From Diadophis punctatus similis (taxonomy: Eukaryota > Chordata > Lepidosauria > Squamata > Dipsadidae), in assembly GCA_023053685.1 (NCBI GenBank), contig JALIGW010000003.1, positions 138,691,126 through 138,755,125 on the forward strand: a stretch of 64,000 nt of DNA. The letters are read 5' to 3'. Of this stretch, positions 10,354-21,150 are shown one piece after another. The notes under the pieces are model-generated. The model was not told the DNA's origin, made no database searches, and saw only the letters and a list, made by a program, of their open reading frames with translations. Every line of letters starts with the position of its first letter. The first letter of the stretch is position 1. A program made the position numbers and the translations under genes.

Positions 10354-10787
10354 CAGAGGTGGGTTCCTGCCGGAGCTGCCCATTACACAACTCCGGTAGG
10401 GAGCGGCGGATTTCGCAACCGCTCCGGAGCCCTCTCTGCCGGTCCACCCGGCACGTCGCCATTTTTCCCCGCTGATTTTCAGTGATTTTCGGGCGCTTTT
10501 GCTTCTGCACATGCGCAGAAGCAAAATCGCGCCAAAATCTTGCGAGGGGACACGTGCTCGCACGAGATTTCAATGACATTTTGCCTCCGCGCATGCGCGG
10601 AAGCAAAATTGCGCCAAAATCTCACGCACGCACGTATCCCCTCACAAGATTTTGGCGCGATTTTGCTTCCGCGCATGCGCAGAAGCAAAATCGCGCAAGG
10701 GGGCGTGCGCATAGCGAGAGCGCCCCCGAAACGTGGAGATGCGCGCACATGGCTCCAGCAGCGAGGTAAGTGAGCAACCTGCCCCTG
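10354..10787. mobile_element. GC-rich hAT-type MITE (CAGAGGTGGGTT family)
   Basis: The perfect 8-bp duplication ttgcaggg lies at 10346-10353 and 10788-10795. Ends are cagaggtgggtt and aacctgcccctg. The middle is built from repeated and inverted copies of a module containing gcgcatgcgcagaagcaaaa and cgcgccaaaatct (10495-10700). All frames of about 95-109 codons on both strands arise from these modules. CpG and GCATGC steps are far denser than in the flanks. Confidence 0.85.
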
Positions 10788-11061
10788 TTGCAGGGTCAGG
10801 ACAAACACCTGCTCCCCACCCCAGATTGCAGTAGACTGTTTCTACCCACAAAAGTGGAATCTCAGCAATTCCTCACATGGAGACATTGTTTCTATTAGCT
10901 TACCTGTATTTTAGCTTTAGCACATCATATTCTAAGCCAAGAACAGTGAATGTTGCTTTCTAAAGTTACTAAAACTATTGCTTCACTTTTTAGTTCCACA
11001 GAGGAAAGGAAGGGGAAATTACATTATGCAAGAGAAAGTACATTTGTGAAAGACTGAATAG

Positions 11062-11287
11062 GAGCCGTGGTGGTGCAGTGGTTAGAATGCAGTATTGCAG
11101 GTTAATTCATCTCACTGCCGGGAGTTCGATCCTCACCAGGCTCAAGGTTGACTCAGCCTTCCATTCTTCCGAGGTTGATAAAACGATGACCCAAATTGTT
11201 GGGGCCAATATGCCGACTCTGTAAACCGCTTAGAGAGGGCTGGAAAGCACTGTGAAGCGGTATGTGAGTGTAAGAGCCATTGTTATG
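11062..11287 (+). mobile_element. Sauria-type tRNA-derived SINE
   Basis: A tRNA-like head has a pol III A box (tggtgcagtgg, near 11071) and B box (gttcgatcct, near 11124). It is followed by the family body: ctcaaggttgactcagcctt, ttgttggggccaatatg, gtaaaccgcttagagagggc and tgtgaagcggtat, ending near taagagccattgttat. It is close to full length. Confidence 0.85.
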
Positions 11288-11333
11288 TAGTCCCATAGCA
11301 ATAAAAATGAGAGTTATCATTATCACCACCATT

Positions 11334-11577
11334 TTAGCCATTATCTATCCACTGCCAGATGAAGGCCTCTTCTGCATGTTTCCAACCAATAAGGTCTTGA
11401 GCTTTCTTTTGCCAGTTGTGTCCACAATACTTGCTGATGTTGTTGACACATCTTGTTTTAGGTCTCTTTTGCGGATGCTTTTTATCAAGTGGAATCCATT
11501 CTATGACTGCCTTGGTCCACTTGCCATCAGTTCTTCTTGCTATGTGACCAGCCCATTTCCATTTCGATTCTTTTAGA
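11334..11577 (-). pseudogene. RTE/BovB-type LINE remnant, C-terminal tail domain
   Basis: On the minus strand the segment encodes 'KWKWAGHIARRTDGKWTKAV' then 'IEWIPLDKKHPQKRPKTRCV' and 'LIGWKHAEEAFIWQWIDNG'. This is the pattern of the end of RTE/BovB reverse transcriptases (WAGHIAR..D..WT..V..W.P...KRP..RP.TR, then A.D...W...EEAF). Only this end survives. A jockey/L2-like LINE tail begins directly at 11575 on the same strand. Confidence 0.65.
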
Positions 11578-12480
11578 ATAGAATAGAATTTTTTATTGGC
11601 CAAGTGTGATTGAATACACAAGGAATTTGTCTTGGTGCATATGCTCTCAGTGTACATAAAAGAAAAGATACGTTCATCAAGAATCGTAAGGTACAACACT
11701 TAATGATAGTTTGGGTACAAATAAGCAATCAAATCATATTAGGAACCAGTCAATATAAATGGTAAGGATACAAGCAACAAAGTTACAGTCATACAGTCAT
11801 TAGTGGGAGGAGATGGGTGATGGGAACGATGAGAAGATTAATAGTAGTGCAGACTTAGTAAATAGTTTGACAGTGTTGAGGGAATTATTTGTTTAGCAGA
11901 GTGATGGCATTCGGGAAAAAAACTGTTCTTGTGTCTAGTTGTTCTGGTGTGCAGTGCTCTATAGCGTCATTTTGAGGGTAGGAGTTGAGGGGTGTGTAAA
12001 TATTTTCACAGCCCTCTTTTTGACTCGTGCAGTATACAGGTCCTCAATGGAAGGCAGGTTGGTAGCAATTGTTTTTTCTGCAGTTCTAATTATCCTCTGA
12101 AGTCTGTGTCTGTCTTGTTGGGTTGCAGAGCCAAACCAGACAGTTATAGAGGTGCAGATGACAGACTCAATAATTCCTCTGTAGAACTGTATCAGCAGCT
12201 CCTTGGGCAGTTTGAGCTTTCTGAGTTGGCGCAGAAAGAACATTCTTTGTTGTGCTTTTTTGATGACATTTTTGATGTTAAGTGTCCATTTTAGGTCTTG
12301 AGATATGGTAGAATCTAGAAATTTGAAGGTCTCTACTGTTGATACTGTGTTGTCTAGTATTGTAAGAGGTGGAAGTATGGGTGGGTTTCTCCTAAAGTCT
12401 ACCACCATTTCTACGGTTTTGAGTGTGTTCAGTTCCAGATTGTTCCAGTCGCACCACAAATTTAGTTGTTCAATCATTTA
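11575..12480 (-). mobile_element. 5'-truncated LINE 3' end with AATAG-type tail
   Basis: The minus-strand frame 12477-11959 is 172 codons without a stop. It matches the C-terminal half of a jockey/CR1/L2-superfamily reverse transcriptase: 'WCDWNNLELNTLKTVEMVVD' (the LN..KT motif after the YADD box), 'VSTVETFKFLD', 'KKAQQRMFFLRQLRKL', 'FYRGIIESVICTSITVWFGS'. The FLG of the conserved 'FKFLG' motif reads FLD here. A ~380-bp 3' untranslated region follows and ends as tattctattct (agaatagaatagaat on plus at 11575). The copy at 25453-25827 has the same untranslated region. The 5' side stops where a hAT element sits (12484). Snake LINEs with such pentanucleotide tails are known to seed microsatellites. 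Confidence 0.75.
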
Positions 12481-12483
12481 AGA

Positions 12484-12735
12484 CATAGTTGCCCAACTTT
12501 TCTGGGTTGGCTGCCCGGAGGGGGAGGGGCAGGTGACTTTGCACGAGCATGTGCATGTGTGAATGGGGCTGCGAGCATGCGATAGTAGTGCCCGTGCAGC
12601 GCTCATGGTGACACTAGCATGAACTGGAGGGCGTGTGCATGCACATGTGTGCACACTGGCCAGCCATTCACATGGCCCAGTAGCCAACAGGCCATGGCCC
12701 AGTAGTGGCTTTGGCCCACAGGTTGGGGACCCCTG
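12484..12735. mobile_element. hAT MITE (CAGGGGTCCCCAACC family)
   Basis: The perfect 8-bp duplication atttaaga lies at 12476-12483 and 12736-12743. The right end caggttggggacccctg is canonical, while the left end (catagttgcccaacttttct) is diverged. The interior has gcatgtgcatgtg-type filler. Confidence 0.85.
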
Positions 12736-13188
12736 ATTTAAGAGACAAACACCTGGGGGAAAAGTGTATTCTGTTCCAGTCTGCCTTTATCAAGCATTCT
12801 TAGAGGAAGCTGTTTTCTAGACTTTTTTTTTCCTTTTGTCAGGAGAAATTCAGTATAGTAAGAAATAGGCAATAGAACGTTTTCTCTATGTTGACATCTT
12901 ATTTTTAGAACACTTTCCATTGATGTTTGATAGCACACTACTGCCATTATTTCAATGTCAGATTAAAGCTTACATATTTGAGTGGGTATTTTTAGGAATT
13001 GTGCTGGTTTTCTTTTCCACTCCCGTTTGTCTCCTTTATATTTATTTTGACAGTGTGTTATTGTATTATTTTGTGACATGTTTGGTTTTGTGCTGCTTGA
13101 AGGCTTTATTCATAGTTTGAGATGAATGCAGATTAAATAAGCTTGGAGTAAGTGAGTGAATCTTTCAAAACTTTTATTGCAGAGATAG

Positions 13189-13419
13189 GCAATAGCAATA
13201 GCACTTTTCTTATATACCGCTTCATAGTGCTTTACAGCACTCTCTAAGCGGTTTACAGAGTTCAGCATATTGCCCCCAACAATCTGGGTCCTCATTTTAC
13301 CGACCTCGGAAGGATGGAAGGCTGAGTCAACCTTGAGCCTAGGGAGATTTGAACAGCTGAACTGTTGAACTAGCAGTCAGCCTGCAATGGCTGCATTTAA
13401 CCACTGCACCACTTCAGCT
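13189..13419 (-). mobile_element. Sauria-type SINE
   Basis: Minus-strand copy. The 3' end (gcaatagcaatagcac on plus) is at 13189, the body contains aaggttgactcagccttcca in complement, and the tRNA-like head is at the right (ccactgcaccacttcagct on plus). The A box is recognisable; the B box is weakened (gttcaaatc). Confidence 0.82.
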
Positions 13420-13500
13420 GCAACGTGCAGGCTTGGACTACATGGGATCTCACATCATTTTTTGCAAAAAAAATTTGAGAAATAAGGAGCCAAACTCTGG

Positions 13501-13744
13501 CAGGGGTGAAATCCAGCAGGTTCTGACAGGTTCTGGAGAACCGGTAGCGGAAATTTTGAGTAGTTCAGAGAACCGTCAAATACCACCTCTGGCTGGCCCA
13601 GAGTTGGGTGGGAATATAGAGTTTTGCAATATCCTTCCCCCAGGAGTGGGGTGGGAATGTGGATTTTGCAGTATCCTTCCCCTGCCACGCCCACCAAGCC
13701 ACACCCACAAAACTGGTAGGGAAAAAAATTTAATTTCACCCCTG
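13501..13744. mobile_element. hAT-type MITE (CAGGGGTGAAAT ends)
   Basis: Perfect 12-bp inverted ends caggggtgaaat and atttcacccctg. ctctgg is repeated on both sides (13495-13500, 13745-13750), which is shorter than the usual 8 bp. The inside has ggagaaccggtagcgg and two related copies of gagtgggg/gttgggtgggaatatag with atatccttcccc. Confidence 0.8.
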
Positions 13745-13989
13745 CTCTGGAGCCCCTATCCTATTCAACCCTCAATAAAGTTTACAAACCAAATGAAAAT
13801 GTCAGTCCTCCTTTCTTACATCTGATTCTATTTCTATTCTACCACTCACCCTGAGAGGCCAAAAATATTAAAATGCAAACATTCCAGAAACTGTCTGCTC
13901 ACATTTAAAAACAAGGGTGGGAAATCTATGGCCCTCCAGACGTGGCTGAATTATAATTCTCAGTATTCCTCATTACTGAAGCTTTGGAA

Positions 13990-14123
13990 CAGAGGTGGGG
14001 AACTATGGCCCCTTTATGCCTTATGGACTTCAACTCCCAAAATTCCTGAGCCAGCCATGCTGGTTCAAGAATTCTGGAGTTGAAGTCCATAAGTCATAGA
14101 AGGGCCATAGTTCTCCAACCCTG
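13990..14123. mobile_element. Palindromic hAT MITE
   Basis: The perfect 8-bp duplication ctttggaa lies at 13982-13989 and 14124-14131. The ends are cagaggtggggaactatgg and its near complement ccatagttctccaaccctg. The whole 134 bp is one imperfect hairpin with arms containing acttcaactcccaaaattc. Confidence 0.88.
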
Positions 14124-14309
14124 CTTTGGAAAATTGTAGTTCAGCGATAAATGGAGAGCCAGTTTCCCTCATTTTTGTTCAGAAACATTGTTTCTAATGT
14201 AATATTTGCAGATAAGAACCAAGCTTAGAAAAGCAGCTTTGCTACTCCACATGGAAATTATATGTGACAATTAACTACATAAATTTATTGATATGCAAGA
14301 TACTTTCAT

Positions 14310-14533
14310 GGAGCCAAGGTGGTGCAGCGGTTAGAGTGCAGTACTGCAGGCCACTTTAGCTGACTGTGATCCACAGATCAGCAGTTCAAATCTCACCCGC
14401 TCAAGGTTGACTCAGCCTTCCATCCTTCCGAGGTAGGTAAAATGAGGACCCAGATTGTTGGGGGCAATATAAATATATACATTGCTTACTGGTGTAAACC
14501 GCTTAGAGAGTGCTTGCACTGTGAGGCGGTATA
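14310..14533 (+). mobile_element. Sauria-type SINE
   Basis: The tRNA-like head (gagccaaggtggtgcagcgg, B box gttcaaatctc) is followed by the family body and gtaaaccgcttagagagtgc, and the 3' end runs straight into the AAAT microsatellite. It belongs to the same subfamily as the minus copy at 18494-18722 (ggccactttagctgactgtg and the ttgcactgtgaggcggtat ending in both). Confidence 0.85.
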
Positions 14534-14722
<189 letters not shown>

Positions 14723-15196
14723 ATACATATCTAGAAGCCAGTTGCTAGCTATATCTAGGGGTGTTGGCTATCCAGTCTATAGAGTTCCTATACATGGAGA
14801 TGCTTCAATGGTTAACAGGAATATCAAATATTTCAACAAAAATGGCCCCAATTCCATTTTATATATATATATAATAATTCAAGAACTGCCTTCCTTTAAT
14901 ACATATGTCTTTTCTGGATAGCAATTTTGAAAATGTTTACAATTCTATATTACAAAAAATATAAATGAGGACTATGTGTCATTTAAAATGCTACATGCAG
15001 GAGAAAGAAGGCAACTAATGGTAAAAACACCCCTTTTATTACAACCAAGTTAAGCGATGGGAGGAGGGACCTCTTACCTGTCAGGAAATGGGTAATAAAA
15101 ACTGGCTTGATGATGTCAGCCACAAGAAGAGAAAAAGTGTATGAAATGCTTATGATCTGTTAGATTCATTGAATGGTGGTATTATAGCACAGTGAA
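14723..15196. other. AT-rich non-coding stretch, nothing recognised
   Basis: A short (AT)n run lies near 14862-14872. No repeat family or coding motif was recognised. Confidence 0.4.
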
Positions 15197-16115
15197 ATAT
15201 TGCCTCCTAAGGACTATGACAACTGTCCCTCCTTGGTCCTTGAGGGAGCGAAATTGACTCCCTCGGACCAGGTCCGCAACTTGGAGGTCCTTCTAGATCC
15301 ACAGCTAAAATTGGACCATCATCTTTCTGCTGTGGCTAGAGGGGCCTTTGCACAGGTTCGCCTGGTGCACCAGTTGCGGCCATTCTTGGAGAAGGAGGCT
15401 CTACTCACGATCACTCATGCCCTTGTCACCTCTCGTTTGGACTACTGCAATGCGCTCTACATGGGGCTACCCTTGAAGAGTATCCGGAGACTTCAGTTGG
15501 TGCAAAATGCGGCTGCGCGTGCTGTGGTGGGTGTGCCAAGGTACACCCACGTGACATCGATACTCCGCCAGCTGCATTGGTTGCCCATCGGTCTCCGGGT
15601 CCAATTCAAGGTGTTGATCACCATCTTTAAAGCCCTTCATGGCTTGGGACCAGGTTATCTACGGGACCGCATTCTGCCTCATACTTCCCTTTGACCGGTT
15701 AGGGCCCACAGAGTTGGCCTCCTCCAGGTCCCGTCGGCCAAGCAATGCCGGCTGGCGGGCCCAAGGGGGAGAGCCTTCTCTGTGGCTGGCCCCGTGCTCT
15801 GGAACCAACTTCCGCCAGAGACCCGAACTATCCCCACTCTGCTGGCCTTCCGGAAAGCTGTTAAGACATGGCTTTTCCTGCAGGCGGGGGGTAGAGCTTA
15901 ATTCACTCGAGCTCACCCCCCAAGTATGTATGATATTGAATGGTTGGTGATGATTTCTATATTATGTTTTAATTTTTATATTTGCTTTTAATTAACTTTT
16001 TAGATTTTGGTTATTCTTGTATTTTCTCACTGTTGTACGCCGCCCTGAGTCCTTAGGGAGTTGGGCGGCATATAAGAATTCCAAAATAAATAAATAAATA
16101 AATAAATAAATAAAT
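15197..16115 (+). pseudogene. 5'-truncated L3/CR1-group LINE (reverse transcriptase end and 3' tail)
   Basis: The homology to the large minus-strand LINE at 52.1-57.4 kb starts at atattgcctcctaagg and runs to the end. Frame 15200-15694 carries 'VRNLEVLLDPQLKLDHHLSA', 'TSRLDYCNALYMGLPLKSIR' and 'QNAAARAVVGVPRYTHV'; that is the region after the polymerase core. The frame closes where the other copy has Arg in 'HTSLRPVR': here the codon is tga, a CpG-type change. Homology continues through stops to cgccctgagtccttagggag and a tail of about 8 AAAT units (16084-16115). No target duplication is evident. Confidence 0.88.
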
Positions 16116-17283
16116 CTTGCTACAGTATTTACACATAAATGCTTGGTTGCTCTTGTAGATGAGGCAGAATGTAAAATTGCAAACATTCCATCTGGACCAA
16201 CTTTTCTGTAAAAAGTGTAGAAATGACAAATACTTGGCACGGACCAACCTGGCAATAGAAGAATGTGTACTACACCATGAATATCAACCAAGACAAGGAA
16301 CGGAAGCTCAGTTTTTGGAGCATAAGATCGTTTTGCCGAGCTTGGCTCCATATTCATGAAAGTTACAGTAGAAGCTTGATTTCAGAATCAGGGAATGTTG
16401 TCCTAAAAAGATTCTTTACCGCTTTTCCCCCCCCATGGAATGAATTCTTTCGATTATGCCTTTGCACTCTCAGCAACCACCTCATATTTAGTTTCCCAGT
16501 AATAAGACAAGCTGCAAAGACTGGAGAGATAAAACATTGGGTACTGGGAAAGTGTAGGAAACATTGGCAACATCTTTATTTTTAAACATGGTTTGCACTG
16601 TTTCTGCTAATTACGTTGGCCATATTCACGGCGTTGAATGTTCATTTTCTGGCTGTGCTGGAAAGACTACCCAGAGAGGCGTTATTCTCCCCAGCACGGT
16701 GTCAGATGTCACCTGGTAGGATATTAAAACTGAGGCGAGATTGTGTCAAAAAATATTTTCTTTTATTGCACGGTAATTCATAAAGCAGCGCTGGTGCGTT
16801 AAAGAGAAGTCTCTTTGCTGAAGAAATGTTACCTCAGGCTGCCAAAGGGGAGAGATTTTTCCATAGTTTGGTGTGAATGTCAGCCTTCACAGCCACACGA
16901 CATGCTCTCCTGGAACAAACGGCTTTTTTAATGAGAGCGGAGAACCAGCCTTTAGACTTTTCATGCTGGAAATGAGAAGCTTTGCTACTCAAGACTCTAG
17001 TCTTAATTTCCTTAAATATAAGCACTAATTGGATTGAAAGAAGCCAAGAGCAGAGCATAACAGATTTATGATCCTCTTTAAAAACATTATTTTAGTGAAA
17101 CAAAACCAAAATTGAAGCATGTGGAAGGAGCACAGGCTTCTTGTTTTTATGAGGTAATTATGACTTAGTGTTTACTGTCTCTCTGATGAGGCCATCGGTT
17201 GCTTTAAAGTGGCTCTGGGATGACTATCAAAAACAGAATTTATAACTAGGCGTTTCCGGCATGAAAAATAAAGCCAAAAATTT
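16116..17283. other. Non-coding stretch, nothing recognised
   Basis: No family or coding motif was recognised. Several frames of 60-120 codons here lack conserved features and overlap each other on both strands. Confidence 0.4.
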
Positions 17284-17293
17284 ATATATATAT

Positions 17294-17371
<78 letters not shown>
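17284..17371. repeat. (TA)n-(CA)n-(TA)n compound microsatellite
   Basis: A short TA run is followed by about 27 CA units (17295-17348) and then about 11 TA units. This is alternating purine-pyrimidine DNA. Confidence 0.97.
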
Positions 17372-17565
17372 TCTGCTCTCCCCCCTCCTCCCCTGTGTAT
17401 TTCTTCTGAATTAATGCCTCCTTGGTTTTCTCCAAAATTCTGCCTACAAATTATTGAAAAACATATCTGCTTGATCTGAAATTATTTGGGTTGGGGGGTG
17501 GAGAAAGGAACAATAAGGAGACTTCATGCAAAAAAAGTATTTCCTGGTCCATCTGATACTTGGCA

Positions 17566-17882
17566 GATCTACTTACCTCGCTGCCAGTCTGCTTCCTCCC
17601 ACGTCGCGTGGGCACGCCACGTGGGTGCGTGCGCACTTTGCACGTGCGTGCATGCACAGTGCCAAAAAATCCGGGGAGGAAAAGCCAAAAACAAGATGAC
17701 GACCGTATGCACAGTGCCGGAAACTTGGCTTCTACACATGCTCAGAAGAAAAAATAAATTCAAAATTTTTTTTAAAAAGATGGCAGCGCCCACAGACCGG
17801 GTCGGTGACATCATCGTGACATCACCAGCGGGTCGCTACCGGTTCAGGCGAACTGGTCCGAACCAAGAGGAACCCACCCCTG
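17566..17882. mobile_element. GC-rich hAT-type MITE (AACCCACCCCTG end)
   Basis: The right end gaggaacccacccctg is intact, and the left end lacks the outer terminal bases (begins near gatctacttacctcgctg). cttggca is repeated on both sides (17559-17565, 17883-17889). The inside shares gtgacatcaccagcgggtcg and gaactggtccgaacc with the copy at 31227-31540. The 138-codon plus frame here is not a gene. Confidence 0.75.
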
Positions 17883-17890
17883 CTTGGCAT

Positions 17891-18439
17891 TTACTAAGAT
17901 AAATTCTCTTTGAGAATTTACACTTTTGAAAGATTTGTTGGTGTGAAAGTTGCTCATCCCATAAAAATTGGTTCTTGGCTTTCGCTGAGTTTCAGCTTCC
18001 TCAGGAATGAAGTATTTGGATTAACGTTTTGGAATGTTTTGACATGCACTGCAGTAAAGAAGGTCAGTATGACCTGGGCTGCAGCTCAACAGTAATTAAA
18101 AACAGCTGTAGTTTCTGACACTGTCAAAGGGATGCCTCCCAAACATACTGGACCACAGCTCCCTTGAAGGTATTTAGAAGACTTCCTAGGTTGCACTCTT
18201 TGAACATGTTGGACTCAGAGCAATCATGATATATCTATTGGCTGTAGAAGATAAGAGGGGAGTACTCTTAGGGCAGGAGTTTGGGGAAAGCCTAGAGATT
18301 GTTTTAAATATATCTATGTATGTAGAATGTATTATATTTGCTCTTTCTGTTTATTTAGCATGTGACACCTACAGAGGTCATGCAATCACTGATATACAAA
18401 TATAAATAAAGCATCAGCAAATGCACGCACACACACAGT
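17891..18439. other. Non-coding stretch, nothing recognised
   Basis: No recognised repeat or coding motif. A short (AC)n run at 18425-18437 precedes the tetranucleotide microsatellite. Confidence 0.4.
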
Positions 18440-18493
18440 ATTTATTTATTTATTTATTTATTTGTTTGTTTGTTTGTTTGTTTGTTTGTTTGT
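18440..18493. repeat. (TTTA)n-(TTTG)n microsatellite at a SINE 3' end
   Basis: About 6 TTTA units are followed by about 7 TTTG units. It is the tail of the minus-strand SINE that starts at 18494. It is the complement of the AAAT/AAAC arrangement at 14534. Confidence 0.95.
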
Positions 18494-18722
18494 GAGATTT
18501 ATATACCGCCTCACAGTGCAAGCACTCTCTAAGCGGTTTACACCAGTAAGCAATGTATATTTATATTGCCCCCAACAATCTGGGTCCTCATTTTACCTAC
18601 CTCGGAAGGATGGAAGGCTGAGTCAACCTTGAGCCGGTGAGATTTGAACCGCTGACCTGCGGATCACAGTCAGCTAAAGTGGCCTGCGGTACTGCTCTCT
18701 AACCGCTGTGCCACCTTGGCTC
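18494..18722 (-). mobile_element. Sauria-type SINE
   Basis: Minus-strand copy with its tRNA-like head at the right (gtgccaccttggctct on plus) and its 3' end at 18494. The B box is seen as gatttgaaccgc in plus. It is nearly identical in layout to 14310-14533, including the TTTA/TTTG tail. Confidence 0.85.
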
Positions 18723-18896
18723 TTTGTTTATAAGTATGTGGACAATATGTGAAATAAAATATTAAAGTAAGATAAAACTGTAATAAAATCACCATAGTAG
18801 GATGTCATATGGTATAGATGTTATAATTTGATATCTTAAGGAAGCTAACCATCTAACTGCTTCTGGTGTGGCTGCGATGTGATCATCCCAAGTGCC

Positions 18897-19177
18897 TAGG
18901 GCCATCTTAACAGCATAAATAAAAAATGCATAAAATAAATAATAATTAATAATAATAAAATAATAAAAATAATAAAAAAGTAAATGGTCGATAAAATTAA
19001 ATATATATTTGCATGTTAGTATTAATTTTAAAATACAGCAAAATGTAATAAATATGTTGCTGTATTTATGATACAAGATGTATTGAAGGGTTAACATACA
19101 CAGGTTAGTATGGGGCCCCTATGCTTGTGGGGCCCACAGGCAGGAGCCCATCAGGCCCATGCGTTAAGACAGCCCTG
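18897..19177. mobile_element. hAT-type MITE (AGGGC-TCTTAAC ends)
   Basis: The ends tagggccatcttaacagcat and gcgttaagacagccctg are inverted relatives. The 8-bp flanks caagtgcc (18889-18896) and caaatgcc (19178-19185) differ at one base. The interior is AT-rich with many aataata runs, and the 102-codon minus frame within it is not supported. Confidence 0.7.
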
Positions 19178-19377
19178 CAAATGCCTTGAAATTTCCTAAG
19201 GAGACATTCTTAAACTATGTGCATTATCATTTCTTCTGGTGCACCAAGGTCACATTGTGGACTTTCGGCCATTCCCCACTTAAACAGCTTATAAATTGTT
19301 GTTTGAATCTTGAGATCCTCTGATCGGTGTTGTTAAGGAGTTATTGTGCTGTTAAGCACATACACAGTGAAATGTGT

Positions 19378-19862
19378 TGTAGTAATGGTGTTGCAGTTTG
19401 ATATGAATGCTATTCAGTCAATAAACAGAGTATCTTTAGTAGGTACAAAAGTTTTTTACTTGAATAGTAGCAAAGTTAAATAGGAAGTCCAAGTCATACA
19501 CAGTTATTCAGTCAATGCGAAGTTTCTTCTTCTTGCCTATCTTTGTTTTAACTCACAAACAAAGATTACAACTATCACTTAATTCTATACTATCACAGAT
19601 AGTTACTCTTTTCTTCACAGCAATTCCACACAGTCATAAAGTAATCTACTCATCAGTAAAGCAGCACAGAGAGTCTTCAATCCGGAACACACCATCAAAC
19701 ACAACCACCAACCATCAACCATCAACCACATTGAGCATGCTCTCTTGCTTGCTTATATAGTAATCATCCACAATGCATTTAAAGCAATATACACATAACA
19801 ATGATTTGTGGCTTAATCATATATTAATACACCCAATTGTTTGAACAGGGTTCTAACAGGTG
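19378..19862 (-). mobile_element. LTR-like repeat, copy A
   Basis: This shares its order of motifs with 58318-58815: a tg..gtgttgc(a/t)g.tt start, agtcaataaacagag/aag, a ttactt..agcaaa stretch, tctct/tgttctctt, a TATA-like ctt(a)tata, ccacaatgc/cctacaatgc, tttaaagcaata and gattagtgg/gatttgtgg. The TATA-like box and layout suggest a retroviral-type LTR reading on the minus strand. Boundaries and target duplication are not resolved. Confidence 0.4.
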
Positions 19863-20514
19863 TGATGATGAAAAAAAATCTACTAAAATCCAATGGTGTA
19901 TTCATTGCTGCAAACTTAAAATCTCACAGCACAAGCTGCAAAAGCCATAATCCAGTCATGGTCACCTCCAGTTGATTAAAAGGAAAGTGCCAATAGAGTC
20001 AACAATCAGAATTCCTCAAAAAGAGCTACTTACCCCTTATCCCAAATTCCAGAAATTACACTTCTAGCTCTTGCTTCTGTTAACGCATTTTCAATATATA
20101 CTGTGTGAATCGATCTAGTTATTTTCCAACACACACACGCCTCTAAATAGCTGCTTAGAAAGAAAGCCTCCCAGTTGCAAAGGCGCCATGCCTCTGTTAG
20201 ATTTAAAAAGCCCTTGCATGCTTTGTTCTGCATACTATGTATTCAACAGTTCCAACAGTATCCATGTTCTCAACAGTTGTAGTCACATTTGTACATTGTT
20301 CCAATGACCAGACAGGAGAGGGAGAAATACATTCATGGACAGGATACTGACACTCTGGGTTGAATCCAAGAATCAAACAATGGTTCAATCAAACAAGCAA
20401 GTAATCTTTCACTGGAAAAATAGTGTACCACAAACTCTGTAGAACTGCAACGTTACGAAGGAAAATATAATTTTTTTAAAAAAATCTTTGTCCTGGTTTT
20501 ATATAAAATAATAC
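19863..20514. other. Non-coding stretch between two LTR-like repeats
   Basis: No coding motif was seen. It could be an eroded interior of an LTR element, but nothing in it proves that. Confidence 0.35.
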
Positions 20515-20830
20515 TGTCACGGTGTGATTATTGTCAAGTTGTATGCATATGCAGGGAGCTGCATCCCTATCTATTATAATGGTACATTCTTACCATGTGA
20601 TATAATATTCTTGTACGCATGTGTGCATTCCAAAATCTCCATTCTTCTCTTCTTGACTTGACTCTTGACTGAGAGAGTCGCATTTTATAGCAGAAATGTA
20701 AACAATCAGAATTTATTGTTTTCGTATCAAAATAAATATTTTAATTAGACTTTTAAACCTTGGCTTTATTTCTAAATGTTTGAATTCCGGGAGAAAGATC
20801 TATTTCGCCTCTGTGAGATTAATTCTCACT
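20515..20830 (-). mobile_element. LTR-like repeat, copy B (pair with 61111-61432)
   Basis: Its complement aligns with 61111-61432 over its whole length: agaggcga, gatctttctc, ggaattca, ttagaaataaagcc, aaaagtcta, tgattgtttacat, ggaatgcacacatgcgtaca, agggatgca and gtgaca at the end. The terminal gtgaca matches an LTR-style TG...CA boundary. Two independent copies show that it is a dispersed repeat; the LTR assignment is inferred. Confidence 0.5.
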
Positions 20831-21150
20831 TCGTCAAATACTGAGTTAAATAGACTCAGTTTCACAAGCCAAGTGATGTTCTGAGATTGTTAAAGTCTGG
20901 AATTGCTTCAGAAATGCTGAAAACCTTTGTGGAATTTTTCCTTCAAAGAAACCACAGACTGTCAGGCTAATTCTTAACTGCAGGAACATAGTGGAAATCT
21001 GAATTCCCCTTCTCTTTGATTCTGATTATCCAAGTAACTTAAATTGTATCAACAGCACACTATAACAGTACTTAATCAGGAACCATCTTTTTGCACAAAA
21101 GATTTGGCAGAAAGTTAAAAATTAAATACATTGGCATTACCAATAAAGGA
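20831..21150. other. Non-coding stretch, nothing recognised
   Basis: No family or coding motif was recognised. Confidence 0.4.

Noticed and set aside
11062..11140. A true tRNA gene
   Set aside because: A and B boxes are present, but the body that follows is the repeated SINE body and the cloverleaf is not conserved; the same holds at 13189, 14310, 18494, 32072, 44192 and 57950.
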